From Rheum nobile (Eukaryota; Streptophyta; Magnoliopsida; Caryophyllales; Polygonaceae): 64,000 nt of DNA. The position numbers and the translations under genes were made by a program. A model generated the notes under the pieces. That model saw only the letters and a list, made by a program, of their open reading frames with translations. It was not told the origin of the DNA and made no database searches. The stretch lies in assembly GCA_027886185.1 (NCBI GenBank), contig WOAB01000589.1, positions 7,693,001-7,757,000 of the forward strand. Direction: 5' to 3'. This document shows, one piece after another, positions 11,463-24,206 of this stretch (positions are counted from its first letter, which is position 1; each line of letters begins with the position of its first letter).

Positions 11463-12146
11463 TGTAGAGATTTAGATGCTTTAAGCGGAATTTTAGAAAA
11501 CAATTTTCTAACATAGATCTCATGCATAAGCTTGATACGAATCATATATGAAAGAGTAACATACCTTCTGATGCAAAACTTATTTCCGAGATCTCCCTGA
11601 AGAATAGAGCCTCAATTGTGACTCATCTACTTAGTCCACACGAGCACAGTACTAGATCGCCTTGCCTTTCGTTTGTTAGAGTGGGACAAAAGCTCCAAGC
11701 TTGTCTTGCAGCAAGGTGTACGGCCGGCCCTAGGTGTGTGTTTGCGAGAGAGCTTATGTCAACACATGAGATAATGGAATAATCCATTGTTACAAGGAAA
11801 AATGAATATTTATAGTTGATACAATATCTTATCCTTCATAAAGATATTTATCCTTATATCATGAAGTAAATAGATAATTCTTTATTATTACTTGATGAAT
11901 AATCCACTCTCCAAATAATACATATGACCGAAATTCCCTAGTCCTACTATAGGTCTCGGGTTGCTTTGATCTAGCCCAATTACTCTAATGTGTGCAACTT
12001 TATAGGACCTAGATATAATAGTAATGGGTCAAATCTAATTTATCCCATAAGTCATAGTTGGCTCCTAGCAAAGCACTAAGACTATCTAAAATATCCGGAT
12101 TATTAATCTCCATTATAATCCTATTTTATTATTAGTAATTGTCATC
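11463..12146 (-). mobile_element. Copia D1, 3' LTR (left LTR of the D array)
   Basis: On the minus strand it ends in ...gcatctaaatctctaca and is homologous over its length to the LTRs at 32934 and 39711. At its inner border about 24 bp present in the middle copy are missing, so the start of the LTR and the polypurine tract are deleted. The outer flank (tgacg) does not match the flank of the right-hand LTR (aagaa). Confidence 0.75.
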
Positions 12147-13233
12147 TTGATCCCACTTGTCCTTAAACAAGTGTACAATATAAATTCCTTTGTCACTTAA
12201 TTAGTGTCTAATTTGATGATATGATGACATCTTATGTAATCCATACTAATATTCAAATCGTTTCTTGAACTCCGAGCTTGAACTATCAAAACAAATGATT
12301 ATTATTGATCCATTTGAGCACGGACATACATTTTCAGTTCTTACTCTTCAAGTGGCCAAGACACCGTTCCTATATATACAGATATATAAATAGGAGGACT
12401 TCTCCAATCTTGTGTGACTATAGCTCCCACTCAATTTTTAGCAATCCCGATCACTGCCTTTATAGCCGCCTTTTACGCAACGATGTTTGATAATGTCAAA
12501 GACTACTAATCACCAAGGAAGAGGTATATTGCACTCATGTATGAGGAATCTACTAATCATAGTTCAATTTAAAATCTACAACTTATTTGAAGAATCTTAA
12601 GGTAGGTCTGCCCAATACGTATCCACCATACATATCCATGTAATTGATTAGACATCTCCATGTCCCTATAGCCCATGAAAGTTGGCGCTATCAATCAACT
12701 TACATATTGCATGTATTGAGTCATTTATGTCCAATTTAATGACTTAGACTACGGACAATTCATAATTCATAATATCAGTTTAGTTAATAGGGTTTCATCC
12801 ACCATAACTTTTATGATGATCCTATTTGATAATTACTAATTATTAGGACATTTTCTTTAATTCTAAACCATAATTAAATAATAGAAAAACTTTGTTTCAA
12901 AGACAAACATGATGCAATGTCTCAACAATCATGAAATCAACATCCATAATATCAAAACAATACAATCTCAAATCCATTCTCTAATGTGTTTGAGTCCCTT
13001 AGCCCTAGTGTGACTATCATGCTTGGTCTTGGGTAGATGTTTAGTCAACGGATCTACAATGTTGTCATCCGTGTGTATTTTGTAAAACCTCGCATCACCT
13101 CTCTCGACATTGTCTCGAATGACATGCTATTTCCTGAGCATGTGTCTGGATTTGGAGTTAGAACTTGGTTCCTTGGATTGGGCAATGGCACCATTGTTGT
13201 CACAATAGATGTCAATTGCCTTAGCACAACTGG
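12147..13233 (-). pseudogene. Copia D1, RNase H tail and 3' untranslated part
   Basis: On the minus strand, 12970-13233 encodes the end of a Ty1/Copia RNase H domain, with the CDNNGAIAQ motif followed by the usual DPLTK phrase near the C-terminus. The frame is broken. The rest is non-coding and homologous to 33453-34400 in the sister element. At 13233 the reading frame is cut by the Gypsy-like element A. It resumes after 27259. Confidence 0.75.
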
Positions 13234-13952
13234 TGATGAGTACCAACCCAAGACGCCGGCGCATCAATGCCACGACACTCAAGCATCGACAATGCTTCGA
13301 TTCCAAGGCATCTATGCACCCATCTATATCCAAGCCTTATGGCTTTTATCCCCTTTTCCCTTTGTTAGTTAAGACATGGATTTCCTTTACTTGGTGGGAC
13401 GTGTGGACCCATGTGCCAATGGTGCCTAGTCCACCGTTTTCCCTTTTGTTATGTCTTCATTTATGTTATTGGGCCTTTCCTTGGGTGTGCACTTTCACTT
13501 GCATGTGAAGCCAGCCCACTTGGAAAACCCTTGAGTATTTAAACTCCTCCTTGTCATATTTGCTCATTAGTTGAAGAATTAAAGAGTGGCATAGCCTAAG
13601 GTAGAGTTTAACTCTCTCTAGGCAGCCATTATCTTATTTCAACTCAAGCCTTCAACATTCCAATCCCCCTTTCTCTCTTCAAACTCGTGTGGATCTCTCT
13701 CAACTCACAAGCTCTCTTTCGAACCAAGCAAACTCGGCCAAGGAACCTCCAAGAGAGGTTCCCTTGGAACCCCCACAGCCTACATTTCCTCTCGGTGCCT
13801 CCCTTGGTGAATCCTTTCCCACACGGCCGAGACCACCTTCTAAGGACTAGTGGAGACCACTCAAGCTCAAGGAAGGAGAAGAAGCCCTAGCTTAGGCACG
13901 GTCCACTCTCTCTAGGGAAGAAGGGTTCCTTTGGGGACCTTGATTCTCATCA
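13234..13952 (+). repeat. Element A 5' LTR
   Basis: A 719-bp LTR with a possible TATA-like gtatttaaact at about 13536. It is very similar to the 3' copy (26537-27254), with scattered substitutions such as gacgccg/gacgtcg. The first base of the 3' copy is g instead of t. Confidence 0.85.
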
Positions 13953-15030
13953 ATTGGTATCAAGAGCCAAAGCCAAGCTAAGTTCCCTTTCTCCCTCTTC
14001 AAGTTCAGTTTTCATGCTTAGTTTCATAGCCTTGCACGAAGTTCCTTGTTGTTTTTCATGTTGAGCATGTTCTAGGCATAGAATCTCTCTTGTTAGCTTG
14101 AATTTGTTTCTTGCTTTTCATGTCTTGTATGAGTTGTTCATGTTCAGTTTTTCTTGGTTTCATGCTTAGTTTGCTTGATAGTTGGATAGATTCGTAGTTA
14201 TTTTGCTTGCCTAGCTTGACCCTCCCAAACCCACCCTAAAAAATGCAAAAAAACAAATCCGGCAACTTCCCCCACCTCCGGCGACCGGACCACCGTGTCT
14301 GCCGCCGTCCCACCACCAAGCAACGCCCAACCCACCACCACAGACCCCTCCAATGCCGGCCATACCCTTGCTTGTTTCATTTGAAACCCTTAGCTTGTGC
14401 ATGTGACTTGAAGTATTTTAGGTAAAGGACCAACTTGCTTTCTCTCTAGCTCTTTTGGTTGTCTTAAGTAGTTTAAGAAAGTGCCAAATTTGACTATGGG
14501 CTGACTTGTGTGGGTTAGAGTGATTGAAAGCTACATCTTTGTGGGATTCCAAAAGGGGGAGGGGGGGCTATTAGTGGAAAGCCTCCAAACTTCTTTTCCC
14601 TCTTCTACATATTGTCCCACAACCAAAAAGGGGACTCTCTCTTCCAAACCCCATGGTGCCGGCCCTAGTGGCCCTTCACAAGCCAATTCGGTGGCCCCAC
14701 TCCATCCTTTACTCATATACTTTCTAATGGACCTTGCTCTTGCATTGTTTAACAAAAGCCCATTCAAAAAAGAGGCCAACAAAAGGCAAAGGCCCAAACT
14801 ACAAAAAAAAGAAAAAAGAAAAGAAAAAGAAAACACAATTCGGTTCTCAAAATCCAAAAAAAAGAATTTTTTTTTTCTTTCAAGACAAGGTTCACTCTCA
14901 CTTTCCATTGTTCGGTTGGGCCATTCTCTTTGTTGGGCTCTCTCACCCTCAATAGGTACCATAGGCCACTAAACCCATCTCTCCATTTTCTTCTAGGAGC
15001 CTTGCCCATCTTTCCCACCTCTACTTGGGC
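13953..15030 (+). other. Element A, 5' internal region
   Basis: It starts with the primer-binding site at 13953-13967, which resembles the initiator tRNA-Met site with one extra A. A long untranslated leader with homopolymer runs (14800-14880) follows. Small ORFs here do not resemble gag. It ends at the target site ccata of the nested Copia. Confidence 0.6.
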
Positions 15031-15035
15031 CCATA

Positions 15036-15246
15036 TGTTAAGGATATAGTTTAAATAAACTCTTTTATGTTATTAGAACTAGTCTTCCATTTAATTCTAG
15101 CAGTAACTTAGTGGTTGTTATGCTTTAGCAGTAATGGAGATATCTTAGGGGTTGTTAGCTGATATCCTATCATTCAGTTATTTGTTTCCTTATATATTGT
15201 AAAAGATCTATCAATAATAGTTATCAATTGATTTACACAATCTACA
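15036..15246 (+). repeat. Copia A 5' LTR
   Basis: A 211-bp LTR, tg...ca, with a TATA-like tatatattg at 15191. The primer site starts at 15247. Confidence 0.95.
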
Positions 15247-15298
15247 TGGTATCAGACGCCTTCTGATCCTCTCCTCCTTCTCCTTCCCATCGTCAACA

Positions 15299-16483
15299 AT
15301 GGCAGCCGAATTTTCTACCACTGTAGCAAACCCCGCAGATGCTACTCGGCCCTTTATCATTGTTCACCTCTCAAGCACTCAGAAATTAACCTCCACCAAC
15401 TACATAATGTGGAAGACTCAACTCCAAGCCACTCTTACTGGCTATGATCTCTTTCGCTTCCTTAATGGCGATCATCCCGCACCGCCGGAAACCGTCACCA
15501 ATGCTACTGCAACAACACCCAATCCGGCTTATACAGCCTGGATGCGGCAAGACCAACTGCTCTATGGCGCTCTTGTCGGCACTCTCTCTGCCTCGGTGGC
15601 CTCCCTTGTCACTCGAGCCAAAACATCGAAGGAGGCGTGGGACATCCTCGTTCGCACTTACGCGAACCCCTCCAAGGGCCATCTCAATCAACTGAAGGAA
15701 AGGCTGCGCACAATCACCAAGGATTCTCAGTCCATTTCCGACTATATGCAACAGGTGTCCTCCATCGCCGACCTTCTTGCTTCCCTCGGCAAAACCGTTG
15801 ATGAGGATGATCTAGTCTCTCATGTTCTACGAGGATTGGATGCTTCCTATCAATATGTGATTGACGCCATCAAGGCTCGTGACACGCCAATCATGCTCGA
15901 CGAGTTGCACGAAAAACTGATCATCAAAGTGATGGAGATCAAGACCGCTGCTTCCGCTCCGACAGGCCCTGCCACAGCCCTCAATGTTCAGTCCCGTCCG
16001 TCCCGTAACCGTCCTCGATCCAACCAGAATTCCTCCACTCCACCCTCTCGTGCACCACCTCTGCTTCCTACGCCATCCCCTTGCCCCTACCTTGGAACCT
16101 GCCAATGGTGTCGTGCACGTGGTCATGTCGTCCGCGCCTGTCCCATTTTCCAGCAACAAAACCGTCCCCAACCTTACCCAAATCGACCTCCACCTACACC
16201 GCATGCCAATGTTGCTCAAACCAGTCCCAATCCTCCCTCCTTCCTCCTCGACAGTGGTGCATCGCACCACGTCACCAATGACCTCAATAACCTGTCCCTT
16301 CACTACCCTTACAATGGTCCCGACGAACTGTTTATGGGCGACGGTACAGGTTTAAGGATCTCTCATACTGGATCTCTTAATTTTCACTTATCTGCTTCTA
16401 CATTTAATCTCTCCCAGGTTCTTTATGTTCCTCAAATGTCCAGGAATGTAATCTCTGTTTTCCAAGTTTGCCAAACAAAATAA
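15299..16483 (+). pseudogene. Copia A gag-protease
   Basis: 394 codons. Residues 1-230 form the Copia gag (UBN2-like), with WKTQLQATLTGYDL near residue 38 and many charged helices. A CCHC zinc knuckle (CQWCRARGHVVRAC) lies near residue 267, and the aspartic protease motif LLDSGASHHVT near residue 316. The ATG lies 52 bp after the LTR. The frame ends early at 16481 because one extra T in the run near 16460 shifts it relative to the downstream ORF. In intact relatives gag and pol form one ORF. This ORF would supply the capsid and protease of the virus-like particle. Confidence 0.9.
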
Positions 16484-16517
16484 TTTTGCCATTGTATTCT
16501 TACCCGACTCTTTTCTT

Positions 16518-19160
16518 GTGAAGGATCTCATCACAGACAAAACTCTTCTTAAAGGTCCATGTGTGGACGGCGTCTACGTGTGGCCTCGGTTATCCCCTAC
16601 AATCAGCACTGCCATCCACAATAATTCGAATCTTTGGCACCACAAATTTGGCCACCCATCCTCCTCTACCTTTGATGTTCTTCACAGGCAGCTTCGACTG
16701 GACTCTACAAATGCTTTGCAATCTCATTGTATCTCTTGTCAAATAAACAAGTGTCATAAACTTCCCTTTCAAAAATCGACTCTTCGTTCAACTTATTTTC
16801 TTGAAGTAATTTTCTCTGATGTATGGACATCCCCTATTTTGTCTTATGATGGCTACAAATATTATGTGATTTTTGTTGATCATTTTTCGCGTTATGTGTG
16901 GCTTTATCCTCTAAAACGAAAATCTGATGTTCACTCAACGTTTGTGAAATTTCGTTCGTTAGTTGAAAATTACTTTAAACAGAAAATAAAAGTGTTTTAT
17001 TCCGACAATGGTGGTGAATTTATGGCTTTGAAACAATTTTTAAGTGACAATGGCATTAGCCACTTCACTTCACCACCACACACTCCGGAACATAATGGCA
17101 TTTCTGAACGAAAGCATCATCATATTGTAGAAACTGGTTTAGCTCTTCTCAGTCACTCACACATGCCAACAACTCTCTGGCCCCATGCCCTTCTAACAGC
17201 GGTTTATCTTATAAATCGCTTACCATCCACCGTCCTTCATCAAAAATCCCCATTCTCCATTGCCTTTAAATGTGAAGCAGATTATATGAAACTTAAGAGC
17301 TTTGGTTGTATGTGTTTTCCTTGGCTTAAACCTTATACAACTCATAAATTAGATTCTCGGTCTATTGTTTGTGTTTTTGTAAGGTACTCAACCAATCAAA
17401 ATGCATACTATTGCATGGAGCCCAAATCAAAGAAAATCTACACATCCAGACATGTGAAATTTGTTGAGGATCAATTCCCCTTCAACATCACCACGTCCCA
17501 GCCCACGTCTTCTTCCTCCAACAATGCCGTAACGGAATGGGCCCACCTGTCCCTCCCCATTCTTCGCCAGCCCAATCCACCACCACCCCCGGATGAATCG
17601 GCCCACTCTAACAATCCCTCTCCAACTACCTCCACTCAGCCCACATCCCCTTCTCCCACCCCTTCGGCCCATAACTCTCTACACTTCTCACATCCTCCAC
17701 AGAACCCTAATCCACCCACACCCCTCCCTACATCTGGCCCCTCCTCATCACCCCAAACCACTCCTCCCATTTCCCAGCACATACCTTCTCGTGGCATAAT
17801 AACACGATCCCAAAACAATATCATCAAGCCACTTCAAAAGATGAACCTCTCCCTTTCCCTCTACTCTCCCCCTGAACCAAAGTCCATCACCCAGGCCTTA
17901 AAAGATCCCAATTGGCGAGCGGCCATGCAGCAGGAATTTGACGCCCTCCTCTCCAACTCCACCTGGTCACTTGTTCCTCCCTCGTCGACGCAGAATTTGG
18001 TTGGTTGCAAGTGGGTCTTTCGGGTGAAACATAAGCCGGATGGATCTGTTGACCGCCTCAAATCAAGACTCGTCGCCAAAGGCTTCCATCAACGCTCGGG
18101 TTGGGACTACAATGAAACTTTTAGTCCCGTCGTCAAATCGGTAACTGTTCGTATTGTTCTTGCTCTAGCGGTATCCAATGGTTGGTCCCTTCGCCAACTC
18201 GATATCAATAATGCATTCCTTCAAGGCTCCCTTTCCGAAGAGGTCTATATGCATCAACCTCCGGGCTTCATCAACTCTGCCTTTCCTGATCATGTGTGTC
18301 ACCTCAACAAGGCCATTTATGGCCTCAAGCAGGCGCCGAGGGCGTGGTACAATGAGTTGCGTGGCTTCCTCCTTCGAATTGGCTTCGTTAACTCAGTTGC
18401 TAATGCTTCACTATTTCTGTTTCACCACAAGCTTACAACAATATATCTTCTAGTCTATGTGGATGATATAATTGTTACAGGAAACAATTCAGCCTCTGTT
18501 CAGCACCTCGTGACTCAACTCGCCAGCCAGTTCTCATTGAAAGACCTTGGTACTCTGTCTTACTTCTTGGGTGTCAAAGTCATCCCACACAAAGGTGGTC
18601 TATTCCTTTCTCAGCACAAGTACATCCAAGATGTTTTGCTCAAATTAGGTATGGACACTGCTTCCCCAACATCAACTCCTATGTCTCCTACTGATCCTCT
18701 GCTCAAGTCAACTAGGATGCCTCTACCCACACCGTCGGACTACATGACCGTTGTTGGCAGCCTCCAGTATCTGAGTTTGACCAGGCCAGACATTGGCTTC
18801 TCGGTTAACAAATTATCCCAGCTCATACAGGCCCCGACTTCGGCACACTGGACGACATTAAAACGATTGCTCCGCTACCTTGCTGGTTCTGCCGATCAGG
18901 GGATCTTTGTCTCACCATCGCCGATTTCATCTCTCCATGCCTTTTCTGATGCCGATTGGGCCGGCGATAGGGACGATTATGTCTCGACCACTGGATACAT
19001 CCTCTATCTTGGCTCAACCCCAATCTCTTGGCGATCCCGGAAACAACAAGGAGTTGCTCGTTCTTCAATAGAGGCAGAGTATCGTGCTCTAGCAGACACT
19101 GCGGCTGAAGTCTTGTGGGTACAATCATTGTTTACAGAGCTTCGGTTCCCTCTTCTCTAA
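16518..19160 (+). pseudogene. Copia A pol: integrase, RT, RNase H
   Basis: 880 codons, in frame from the frameshift onward. The GAG-pre-integrase motif HHKFGHPS is near residue 41. The integrase core has acidic residues in SDVW (about 95), SDNGGEF (162) and SERKHHHIVE (about 200). The RT begins around residue 460, with KWVFRVK and the catalytic YVDD at 647-650. RNase H shows FSDADWAGD and EAEYRAL near 850. The ORF ends at 19158 in a TAA where the frame continues on the other side, consistent with a C to T change in a glutamine codon. The displayed ATG is not the real start, since the protein should be continuous with gag. Confidence 0.92.
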
Positions 19161-19433
19161 CCTGCTATTTACTGTGACAACCAGGGTGCCACCTTCCTCT
19201 CTTCTAATCCTGTCTTCCATTCGCGAATGAAGCACATCGCCTTGGCGTATCACTTTGTTCGTCAACATGTTCAGCACGGTACCTTTCGAGTCACACATGT
19301 CTCTACCGGTGATCAGCTTGCAGACATCCTCACCAAACCATTGCTCAGGCCACGGTTTCAGGAACTCCTATTCAAGCTCGGACTTACCCGTCGGACGTCG
19401 AGCTCGAGGGGGCATGTTAAGGATATAGTTTAA
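19161..19433 (+). pseudogene. Copia A RNase H, C-terminal end after nonsense codon
   Basis: The same frame continues beyond the TAA at 19158. It shows the motif YCDNQGA, the HIALAYHFVR block and DILTKPL, the usual end of Copia polyproteins. It runs into the 3' LTR by a few codons. Confidence 0.85.
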
Positions 19434-19625
19434 ATAAACTCTTTTATGTTATTAGAACTAGTCTTCCGTTTAATTCTAGCAATAACTTAGTGGTTGTTAT
19501 GCTTTAGCAGTAATGGAGATGTCTTAGGGGTTGTTAGCTGATATCCTATCATTCAGTTATTTGTTTCCTTATATATTGTAAAAGATCTATCAATAATAGT
19601 TATCAATTGATTTACACAATCTACA
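19415..19625 (+). repeat. Copia A 3' LTR
   Basis: 211 bp, 208 of 211 identical to the 5' copy by eye. It is followed by the target duplication ccata. Confidence 0.95.
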
Positions 19626-19876
19626 CCATAGGGTGGCCGATTGGACTCTCCCTCACACTTGTCACCCTTGGCCTTTTTCGGCATTCACTTACACTAGCCT
19701 ACGGTCATTCCATTGGGTTAGGTTTCGAAGTATTATGGTCCGCCCTTGTACTCAAGTCACACGACATTAGCACTACATTGCCCTTGCTTGAGCCTACTTG
19801 GTGTTCCTTGTGTTGCCTTGACCTTAGTCCGTGTCTTCCTTATTTGTTTGCCTTGATTACTTGTTGGCTATAATTA

Positions 19877-20824
19877 GTGCTTGAGAATGTTTTACTTGGT
19901 TTGCCTCGTGTCCTTGTAGGTGACACCCTATGGAGGACCACTTGGAGGTCGGCAACCGGAGCCCTCGAAGCTCCCCCCACCATCTCCCCCGGCTCCTTTG
20001 AGGCTCGGCTAGCGGAGGAGAGGGCCAAGACGGAGTATGCCATCCGGCGCGCCCAAAGGACTGACGCCGCCACCCATGCCCTTATGGCCGAGTTGGCTCG
20101 CGCTCGCCAAGACGTTGACCGCCTCGCAGCCGCACATGCCGCCTTTGCGCCCTAGGTGGCCACCAACGAGGCCTTGCACGCCACCTTCCTCCGAAAGCAG
20201 GCGATTACCAAGGCCAATAATGCGCGGTTTGCCTCCATGAAGCTCTGCTTCGCTGCCTCCCTCCCCGTGGCCGCGGCGCCCACAACTACCTCAGAGCAAC
20301 CCCGTTCGGCTACCACCCTCACCACGGACCGCCGTGAAGACACCATCGCCGAGGTCGTGGGGCGCCATTCGGACAAGGTCTTAGCCGTCGAGGAGCCACT
20401 AGCGGCGGAGGCCATGGGTCAACGGACGACCGACATGGGTCCTCCCTTGGCCATAATCCACAACACCTCCCCGCCACCTCACCCGGACTTGGTGCCTTTT
20501 TCCCCGTTGATCCTCCCTCCCGGCACCTTTTCGCGCGGCCCGACAGACCGCCACCTTGTCACCTTGGCACGTGGGGTGCCCAACAAGCTACTTGACGCTC
20601 GGCCGCCACCGGGCCGACGTCCGCCGGACCACGCCGATGATGCTCCTCGTGCCCAGCAGCCCGCCACCGCAGCCGAGGACATATGCGCCTCCAAGGCCCA
20701 CCTCGAGGCCATCGAGTCTCCACCGTCACCGGGCACCCTCACCCCCGGAGCGGGCCCCGCCTTCCCCTTGGTGTTGCGCCACGGTGTCTTGTCGCCCACT
20801 CGGCTGGCCGCGCCATTGCCTTGA
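19877..20824 (+). pseudogene. Element A internal ORF with coiled coil, one in-frame stop
   Basis: Two ORFs in one frame (19877-20155 and 20156-20824) are separated only by a TAG at 20153. The first half contains an Ala/Arg/Glu-rich stretch, RLAEERAKTEYAIRRAQR and onward, typical of a coiled coil. The second half is Pro/Ala/Thr-rich and disordered. The region is GC-rich, unlike its surroundings. The position in the element would fit a gag-like or accessory protein, but no zinc knuckle or known fold is recognisable. It is interrupted downstream by the insertion of Gypsy B. Confidence 0.4.
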
Positions 20825-21124
20825 CCAAGACTTGGTTGGCCGCCTCCTCTTGCCACGAGCGAGCCCTTATCGGTTATTGATGGGACCCCATCGACCCACC
20901 CCCATGGCGGCCGACACCCCATGGCTACCCCAATGAAGGAGGCTTGCGCCTTGATACCATCTTGGCCGACGCCATTGTTGCCCTCCACGCCTCACACCCA
21001 TGTAGAGGCCTCACTCTCCAGTGCTTCATCTGGCTCGCCGACGAGAGTTCCCACCGACACCTCCTGACCAACGGGTTTGTTCTCCCTTGGGGCCTCCATT
21101 TGGCCACCCCACCATAGGCGTGGT

Positions 21125-22045
21125 GATGTGACCACGTCCCATCAAGAGACTCAAGGGAGCCCGAACACTCAAGACGACTCTAGCCATGAGGGTGAAGCAA
21201 GTGAAGAAGAGCTTAGTGAAGCTCAAGAGCCCGCGCCACAAGACCAACCACTTGGAGCCATCACTAGAGATCGAGCTAGGCAACTTCAAGAGGAGCTCAA
21301 GAAGGGATTGCTATGCATGGAGGCCATCACATCCTTTGGAGGTCTCAGGATTACTTCCTATGGATCAACGTTGACTCTCCTAGAGTCACATTCAGTTATC
21401 TATTTCATTTCATGACATTGCTATTAAAACTCTAAGTGTGTTATTTGTTTAGTTTGCTAGGAAGGGCCGGCTTCACTAAGGGCCTTTTAGTCTTAGCCAT
21501 TTTCATTCTCTTTTCTTTAATTCCCTAAAAAGCCTTGCCATATAAAAGGCTGATTGTAACCAAATTGGAGGCACATTTTATCAGAACAAGAAATACAGTT
21601 TTTGAGCTCTCTCTTTTCTCTCTTCATCGTTCTCCTTGTGTGTGATATCAAGGACCTCCATTGTTGATCCTTTCAAGTGAGTCACATCTTGAAGAGATCA
21701 ACTCAGTCTTGTAAGGGTTGGTGCGTCACATCCAACCTAAGGAATTCATATCCATCATCACCGAACCAATTGCATCACCAACCACCGTAGTTCATCCCAT
21801 CTCAACAATGCCTCAGTAAAAGTATCATATCTTCGGATTTACAACTCCGATCACTCTCAAATTTTGAAGGTTGAAACTAGACCTCAAGATCTATTTCTGG
21901 ACGTTGGAATCACCCCATTCCGATCATGGACGAGGGAGAACGAACCCTCTGAAGTCAGGTCAGAAACCATCTCGGCGCCACCAACTGAGAAGCCATCAAG
22001 GGGGCTCGCCTTGCACTGTGTTCCTTCAGATACTTGGAGTTATCA
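21125..22045 (+). repeat. Gypsy B 5' LTR
   Basis: 921 bp with a TATA box, tataaaag, at 21541. An ORF (to 21415) in the first 290 bp is homologous to the polyprotein tail. A 9-bp insertion near 21196 (gaagcaagt) distinguishes it from the 3' copy. Confidence 0.88.
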
Positions 22046-23120
22046 CGTGGTATCAGAGCTGTTGTAAGGTACAGCCCTTAACTTTGGCTTTTGGTTCATG
22101 AAAGATCGGTTTGCAAGCTCATAGGACAGCCTAGGTTGTGTTGTTGTGTGTGTGACCGATTGTGACTTGAAAATGTTGGCTGAGTTCTGTTGTTGCGTGT
22201 CGTCCTTTGTTCCATGTTGTTTGGCTTTGCTTTGGGCAGCGAAACCATGGGAGAAGTACCGAATTTGCCTATAGGAACTAGTTTGTTTCAACCTTCCTAG
22301 TTTGTAGGTAGTTTGTTTAGGTTGTTAGCTTGATTTTCTCCTACCTTGTTGCTTGGTTTGCAGCCACTTGAGTCCATCTTTTTGCCATTGCTTTTTGTGT
22401 TTGAGTCTTCTCAGTTGTTTAACCCATTAAGGATGTGTACAAGACACTTTCATTTCCTAGAAACTGATCCCTACTCGAGCTATTTTTAAAACAACAACAA
22501 TAGGATACGGGAAAGGTTTTGTTGCTAAGTATTTGAGTACTTGTGTACGCCCAATTGCTGATATTGTAATTTCAAATTCTGCATTATCAATTACTGCATT
22601 GAGTCGGAAAAAAAAAGGGAAAAAAAGAAAAAAGAAAAAGAAAAGAAGAATCGAAAACAACTCGAGAAAGAAAGGCATAGCCAAAAAGAGTCGAGTGAAA
22701 ATTTTACCTTGCAAAAATCAAGTCTCTATTGTTTGTAATCAGTTCGAAGCTTCATTGTTGTGGATATTACTTCAGTAGCATCTTTCATTCATGCATAATT
22801 GTCTCTTTTACAAGGTGGCCGAACTTAGTAGCTTCCTATTGTTAAGTGGTTTAAATTGTGCTTGAGTGAATCAATTTCTTTGAAATGTGCATTGTTTGTG
22901 CTCGGCTTGAATTGGCTTAAACTTTTTTCATTTCTATTCTTTTGTTGAGTCTAGTCAACCTAACCCTATCCCTTAAGGATCCTTGCTTACTGAAATTTCT
23001 TGACTTTAAGGCAAGGTCGAGACCTCCTTACCAGCTTAGGTTCCATTGATTAATCTTGTGTTCTGTGGGAGCTTCTATGTTTCGTATTAGCTTTGGATAC
23101 TAACCTTGTGAGGAGAGCGA
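22046..23120 (+). other. Gypsy B leader
   Basis: It contains the primer-binding site at 22048-22061 and a long untranslated leader. A purine-only tract (about 22606-22650) is embedded in it. Confidence 0.6.
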
Positions 23121-24176
23121 ATGGAGATGTCCAGCATAGGTCACATTCCCCGAAAGGACTTCTTCTACTTTCGGGCACATGGAGCATCATATAGGGAGGC
23201 TCGCTATCTTGCTCAACAAGAAGCTAATCCATACATGAGGTACGAGCCTAATCCTTATTTTTACAACTCTCAATATCATTTGGCTAACCATTATATGCAG
23301 CCTAAGGGAGCCTATGGCTCACCTAATCCGCATGTTAGCACACCCCAAAGAAGAGAGATAGTGTCTCCACCTCCCCGGGTTAGAGCACGGGACATCGTGT
23401 GTGTCATGTGTGAAGGGAGAGGCCACTTAGCCGATATTTGTCCTAACCAATACTACACTTACAAGGACGAAGGGTTCCTTGAGAGTGATGTCTTGGTTAC
23501 TGCTTGTAAGGAAGAGGACGTTTTGTCCAAGGACTTGGTTGAAGAAGAGCCTAAAGACGAGGCTGTTCTTGCTACTGAACCAATGGCCAAAGGAGAGGAG
23601 ATTGAACCAAAGGAAAAACAGGAGGACGTTGTAGAAACATCTCATTCACCTACAAGGAGCAAGCATCGACCTACTATTGCGCGTAGCTCCCCAAATTCTT
23701 TGGCTACTCCTTGGATGGATGCAACACCTACGGTTCCCTCATACTTACCATTCTCACTCCAAGAAGAGGTCCATGCCATGGATGTTAAGCCTTCCGAGGA
23801 AACACATTTTTGCCTTGAAAAGGAGAAGACACATCTAAGGGAAGTATCACTTGTCTCTACTTTTCGTATTCCTTTCCCTTTGCTTGAATATGAATATTTT
23901 CCTAGGGAAAGAGAATCTCATGTGCTTAAATCTATTTTTGATTGTAGAACTAGGTACTCATGCATACACCAAAGTTCTCTTGCTCAATACATGTCATGCA
24001 GGATGCATCTAGTTCATACTATTATTCTTCACAAGCACGTGTGCTATGTTGTTAGTTGCACTCCTAAGCTTGAACGTAGGACTAGGAAGATGAGTGGAAT
24101 ACTATTTGCCTGCTTGGTTGGATATCATGTAGTCATTGGAAGATTTGTGCTTACATTCTTAGAATTGTGTGGATGA
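23121..24176 (+). pseudogene. Gypsy B partial gag with zinc knuckle
   Basis: 351 codons. A tyrosine/asparagine-rich N-terminal part is followed by a single CCHC knuckle, CVMCEGRGHLADIC (near residue 93-106), and an acidic stretch rich in Glu and Lys (about 125-180). The C-terminal 100 residues have no recognised fold. The N-terminal capsid core expected of Ty3/Gypsy gag is missing, so either the protein is truncated by the same deletion that removed pol or the real start lies in a decayed upstream frame. The knuckle would bind element RNA. Confidence 0.7.
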
Positions 24177-24206
24177 GTTAGATGGCCTCATTTTTCTATT
24201 GTTATT

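Larger units (their letters stand above)
15036..19625 (+). mobile_element. Copia A, nearly intact Ty1/Copia retrotransposon
   Basis: A complete 4.59-kb element with 211-bp LTRs (15036-15246 and 19415-19625; tgttaagg...ctaca). It is flanked by the duplication ccata (15031-15035 and 19626-19630). The primer site tggtatcagac follows the 5' LTR, and a polypurine tract (tcgaggggg) precedes the 3' LTR. The LTRs differ at only three positions, all A/G transitions. The domain order is gag, protease, integrase, RT, RNase H, as in Copia. Coding is broken by one frameshift and one nonsense codon, so this copy should not be autonomous. Confidence 0.95.

Noticed and set aside
14508..15018. Overlapping ORFs on both strands (up to 154 codons)
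   Set aside because: They are low-complexity, Lys- or Phe-rich translations of homopolymer runs in the untranslated leader of element A.
20479..20988. 169-codon minus-strand ORF
   Set aside because: It is a shadow of the GC-rich plus-strand frame of element A, without any recognisable motif.
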